From: Actinomycetota bacterium
GTDB lineage: Bacteria; Actinomycetota; Thermoleophilia; Solirubrobacterales; Solirubrobacteraceae
DNA: 8,211 nt
Reading direction: 5' to 3'
Assembly (NCBI GenBank): GCA_019348575.1
Contig: JAHWJE010000048.1
Span: 1-8,211, forward strand
Position numbers and translations under genes: made by a program
The notes under the pieces: model-generated
Told to the model about the DNA's origin: nothing
The model's database searches: none
What the model saw: the letters and a program-made list of their open reading frames with translations, nothing else
Shown: positions 5,851-8,211 of the stretch, piece by piece
Position numbering within the stretch: position 1 is the stretch's first letter
Layout: the number at the start of each line of letters is the position of its first letter

Positions 5851-7167
5851 GTGCGCGTCTTGATCCTCGGTGGGGACGGATTCTGCGGTTGGCCCACCTC
5901 GCTAGAGCTGTCCGAGCGCGGGCACGACGTCATGATCGTCGACAACTTCGCGCGCCGAAACGCCGACGTCGAGCTCGAGGTCGCGTCGCTGACGCCGATC
6001 GCGCCACTCGGCAAGCGGCTGGCCGCGTGGCGCGAGCTGACCGGGCGCGAGATCGGCTTCCGGCGGCTGAACGTGGCCGAGGACTTCGAGGAGCTCGTCG
6101 AGCTGCTGGCCGCGTTCCGGCCCGACGGGATCGTGCACTTCGCCGAGCAGCGCGCCGCGCCGTACTCGATGAAGAGCGCCTGGCACAAGCGCTACACCGT
6201 CAACAACAACCTCAACGCGACGCACAACCTGCTGGCCGCGATCGTCGAGTCCGGCGTCGACGCGCAGGTCGTGCACCTCGGGACGATGGGCGTCTACGGC
6301 TACGGTGCGGCGGGCGTGAAGATCCCCGAAGGCTACCTCAACGTGAAGATGGAGGCCGAGGACGGCAGCCAGGTCGAGCAGGAGATCCTGTTCCCCGCCA
6401 ACCCCGGCAGCGTCTACCACATGACAAAGACGCAGGACCAGTTGCTGTTCGCGTTCTACAACAAGAACGACGAGGTCCGCGTCACCGACCTGCACCAGGG
6501 CATCGTCTGGGGCACGCAGACGACGCAGACGCGGCGAGACGGCCGCCTGGTCAACCGCTTCGACTACGACGGCGACTACGGGACCGTCCTCAACCGCTTC
6601 CTCATGCAGGCGGCGATCGGCTACCCGCTCACCGTGCACGGCACCGGCGGCCAGACGCGGGCGTTCATCCATATCCAGGACACCGTCCGCTGCGTGGCGC
6701 TCGCGATCGAGAACCCGCCTCCGCGCGGCGAGCGGGTGCGCATCTTCAACCAGATGACCGAGACGCATCGCGTGATCGACCTCGCCGAGATCGTCGCGCG
6801 CCTGACGGGGGCGGAGATCGACCTGCTCGAGAACCCGCGCAAGGAGGCCAGCGAGAACGACCTGGAGGTCGAGAATCGCCAGCTGCTGGACCTCGGGCTC
6901 GATCCCATCACGCTTGAGGACGGGCTGCTGCGAGAGGTGACGGAGATCGCCCAGCGCTACGCGCACCGCTGCGAGCGCGACAAGATCCCCTGCCGCTCGG
7001 TGTGGCGCCGGCGCCGCCTGGACGCTCACGCCGACGACCTGCTCGCGCGGCTGCCCGAGCCCGGGCTGCTCTCGGGCCTGCCCGAGCCGGGGCTCGTCGA
7101 GGCCGTCGACCTCGGCGCTGAGCACGACCCCTCGCGGCTGCCGCTCACCGTCCAAGAACCGTCGTAG
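5851..7167 (+). CDS. sqdB: UDP-sulfoquinovose synthase (SQD1/SqdB family)
   Basis: Predicted 438-residue cytoplasmic short-chain dehydrogenase-type enzyme. SQD1 makes UDP-sulfoquinovose from UDP-glucose and sulfite using bound NAD. Recalled against plant SQD1, matches run through the whole chain: GGDGFCGW (7-14, NAD-binding glycine motif), DN at 31-32, SLTPIA (46-51), HFAEQRAAPYSM (96-107), LGTMGVYG (143-150, catalytic T145), SVYHMTK (187-193, the YxxxK pair Y189/K193), TDLHQGIVWG (212-221), NRFDYD (235-240), LNRF-MQAA (247-255), HGTGGQTR (263-270), DTVRCV (277-282) and FNQMTE (299-304). These SQD1-specific motifs, not just the Rossmann signature, separate it from UDP-glucose epimerases. Residues ~388-438 form a C-terminal extension with a tandem LPEPGL repeat. 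The start is fixed by AGGAGG. Flanking GT-C genes suggest sulfoquinovose goes into a surface glycan, but sulfolipid synthesis is also possible; no SQDG transferase is in view. Confidence 0.87.
   Translation: MRVLILGGDGFCGWPTSLELSERGHDVMIVDNFARRNADVELEVASLTPIAPLGKRLAAWRELTGREIGFRRLNVAEDFEELVELLAAFRPDGIVHFAEQRAAPYSMKSAWHKRYTVNNNLNATHNLLAAIVESGVDAQVVHLGTMGVYGYGAAGVKIPEGYLNVKMEAEDGSQVEQEILFPANPGSVYHMTKTQDQLLFAFYNKNDEVRVTDLHQGIVWGTQTTQTRRDGRLVNRFDYDGDYGTVLNRFLMQAAIGYPLTVHGTGGQTRAFIHIQDTVRCVALAIENPPPRGERVRIFNQMTETHRVIDLAEIVARLTGAEIDLLENPRKEASENDLEVENRQLLDLGLDPITLEDGLLREVTEIAQRYAHRCERDKIPCRSVWRRRRLDAHADDLLARLPEPGLLSGLPEPGLVEAVDLGAEHDPSRLPLTVQEPS
7051..7104 (+). repeat. 27-bp tandem duplication in the 3' end of the sulfoquinovose synthase gene
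   Basis: Two adjacent 27-base units (7051-7077 and 7078-7104) encode LPEPGLLSG and LPEPGLVEA, codons 401-418. The first 18 bases are nearly identical and the rest has drifted. The array is also rich in inverted repeats: CTCGGG (7071-7076) can pair with CCCGAG on either side (7054-7059 or 7081-7086), and AGCCCGGGCT (7058-7067) is a perfect palindrome. Confidence 0.7.
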
Positions 7168-7289
7168 CTTCCTCCCAGCAACACCTTCGCCCCGCCGAGC
7201 CCGCGGCGCCCGCGTTCGCCGACGACTCCACGGCTGAGCGCAAGCGGTCCGGCGCTGTTCGGCGACGGCTTCGGAGCGTCGCGTCTCCG

Positions 7290-8211
7290 GTGCACCTGGG
7301 GCTCGCGGTCGTGCTCGTCGGCGGTCTCGCCCTGCGCCTGTACGGAATCCGCCACGGGCTTCCCTACATCTACCACCCCGACGAGGCGTTCCACTTCACG
7401 AGCCGCGCCGTCGCGATGTTCGCCGACGGCATGAACCCGCACTACTTCCAGAACCCCTCCGCCTTCACGTATCTCGTCCACCTCGCCCTTCGCGTGCAGT
7501 ACGGGGGCGGGTGGCCGCTGGGCGACTTCGGCCATCTGCTGCGCCAGTACGCGGCCGATCCCTCGGAGGTCTACGAGGCCGCGCGCCAGCTCGCCGCGCT
7601 GCTGTGCATGCTCGGCGTCGCAGCGGTCTACGCCGTCGGGCGCCGGCTGTGGGGAGCGATGGAAGGACTGGCCGCGGCGGCGGTGCTCGCGTTCGCGTTC
7701 CTCCCCGTGGCCTACTCGCGCTACGCGGTCACCGACGTCGGCGTGCTGCTGCCGGTCGCGGTTGCGATCTACGCCACCGTCAGGGCGCACGAGGACGGGC
7801 GCGCGCGCTTCTTCTTGCTGGCGGGCGCCGCGGCCGGCCTCGCCGTCGGCTTCAAGTACACCGTGGGGCTGGTGATCGTGCCACTGCTGGTCGCGGCCGC
7901 CCTGCGCGCGCGCAGCGACCGGGCGGCGATCGGCGCCGCCGCCGGCGCGCTGGTCGTGGCCGGCCTCACGTTCCTCGTGACGACGCCGTACTTCCTCCCC
8001 GACCTCGACGAGGCGGTGATGCAGCTGCGATCGCAGAGCTATGCCGCCGCCGAGCCGAAGCTCGGCCAGCAGGCCGTCGACGGTCACTGGTTCTACATCC
8101 GCAGCCTGACGTGGGGGCTGGGGTGGGGCGCGGCGATCGCTGCGCTCGCCGGCGCGGTCCTGGAGTTTCGCCGCAATCGCACGCGGCTGCTGCTGCTCGC
8201 GCTCTTTCCCC
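7290..8211 (+). CDS. GT-C membrane glycosyltransferase, PMT/GT39-like, cut by right edge
   Basis: First ~307 codons of a polytopic membrane protein; the frame is still open at the window end. Seen: a helix at once (residues ~3-17), then YIYHPDEAFH (26-35) with the D31-E32 pair in the first outer loop that marks PMT/GT39-type GT-C enzymes, several Ala/Leu/Val-rich helices, YSRYAVTDVG (141-150) which matches the conserved loop around a second acidic residue, and GFKYTVGL (187-194). Such enzymes use polyprenyl-phosphate sugars outside the membrane to glycosylate proteins, lipids or polysaccharides. The usual length is near 500 residues or more, so roughly a third or more is missing. The start is uncertain: GTG 7290 is the only standard start codon in the open frame (which begins at 7122) ahead of the first helix, yet the codons before it read like a basic cytoplasmic tail. 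Only a weak GGAG at 7273-7276 precedes it. It follows the sulfoquinovose synthase gene by 122 bp. Confidence 0.72.
   Translation, partial: MHLGLAVVLVGGLALRLYGIRHGLPYIYHPDEAFHFTSRAVAMFADGMNPHYFQNPSAFTYLVHLALRVQYGGGWPLGDFGHLLRQYAADPSEVYEAARQLAALLCMLGVAAVYAVGRRLWGAMEGLAAAAVLAFAFLPVAYSRYAVTDVGVLLPVAVAIYATVRAHEDGRARFFLLAGAAAGLAVGFKYTVGLVIVPLLVAAALRARSDRAAIGAAAGALVVAGLTFLVTTPYFLPDLDEAVMQLRSQSYAAAEPKLGQQAVDGHWFYIRSLTWGLGWGAAIAALAGAVLEFRRNRTRLLLLALFP

Noticed and set aside
5902..7155. 417-codon open frame on the minus strand
   Set aside because: Antisense shadow of the sulfoquinovose synthase gene, whose + strand frame has full-length family motifs and a consensus ribosome binding site.
7026..8087. 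353-codon open frame on the minus strand
   Set aside because: Antisense shadow of the second GT-C gene; composition is Arg/Gly/Asp/Gln-rich with no recognisable motif.
1..8211. CRISPR array, insertion sequence, prophage or RNA gene
   Set aside because: No regularly spaced repeats, transposase-like frames, terminal inverted repeats, or tRNA/rRNA signatures were seen; the only tandem repeat is the short in-frame one at 7051-7104.

Overview
The window is a very GC-rich stretch of bacterial chromosome, with strong G/C bias at codon third positions, GTG and TTG starts, and tightly packed genes. This, with the gene content, fits a high-GC actinobacterium. A soil Thermoleophilia lineage (Solirubrobacter or Conexibacter type) is my best guess from general flavour. 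No rRNA, tRNA or other taxonomic marker is present to prove it.

Layout. Positions 114-1409 (+) encode a secreted staphylococcal-nuclease-like protein with two lamin-tail-like beta domains. It converges on 1428-2327 (-), an FkbM-type SAM-dependent methyltransferase. After a 116-bp divergent spacer comes a + strand series: a soluble GT2 glycosyltransferase of the polyprenyl/dolichyl-phosphate sugar synthase type (2444-3223), a polytopic protein of the lysylphosphatidylglycerol-synthase transmembrane (UPF0104/AglD C-terminal) family (3220-4167), and a GT-C membrane glycosyltransferase (4164-5711). These three are joined by 4-bp stop/start overlaps. After a 139-bp gap with a consensus ribosome binding site lie a clear UDP-sulfoquinovose synthase homologue (SQD1/SqdB, 5851-7167) and the first ~307 codons of a second GT-C/PMT-type membrane glycosyltransferase, cut by the right edge (from about 7290).

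How the genes may work together (inference). The GT2 enzyme could load a sugar onto a polyprenyl phosphate in the cytoplasm. The UPF0104-like membrane protein would assist or flip it, and the GT-C enzymes would use the lipid-linked sugar outside the membrane. The SQD1 homologue would supply UDP-sulfoquinovose and the FkbM enzyme could O-methylate a sugar. The GT2 + UPF0104 pair is a split version of the single-chain architecture known from archaeal AglD. With SQD1 beside GT-C enzymes and no recognisable SQDG lipid transferase in view, the most interesting reading is a sulfoquinovose-containing surface glycan or glycoprotein pathway rather than (or besides) sulfolipid synthesis. The window does not prove this.

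I see no CRISPR array, insertion sequence, phage gene, tRNA or rRNA. No stretch over 300 bases lacks a gene.
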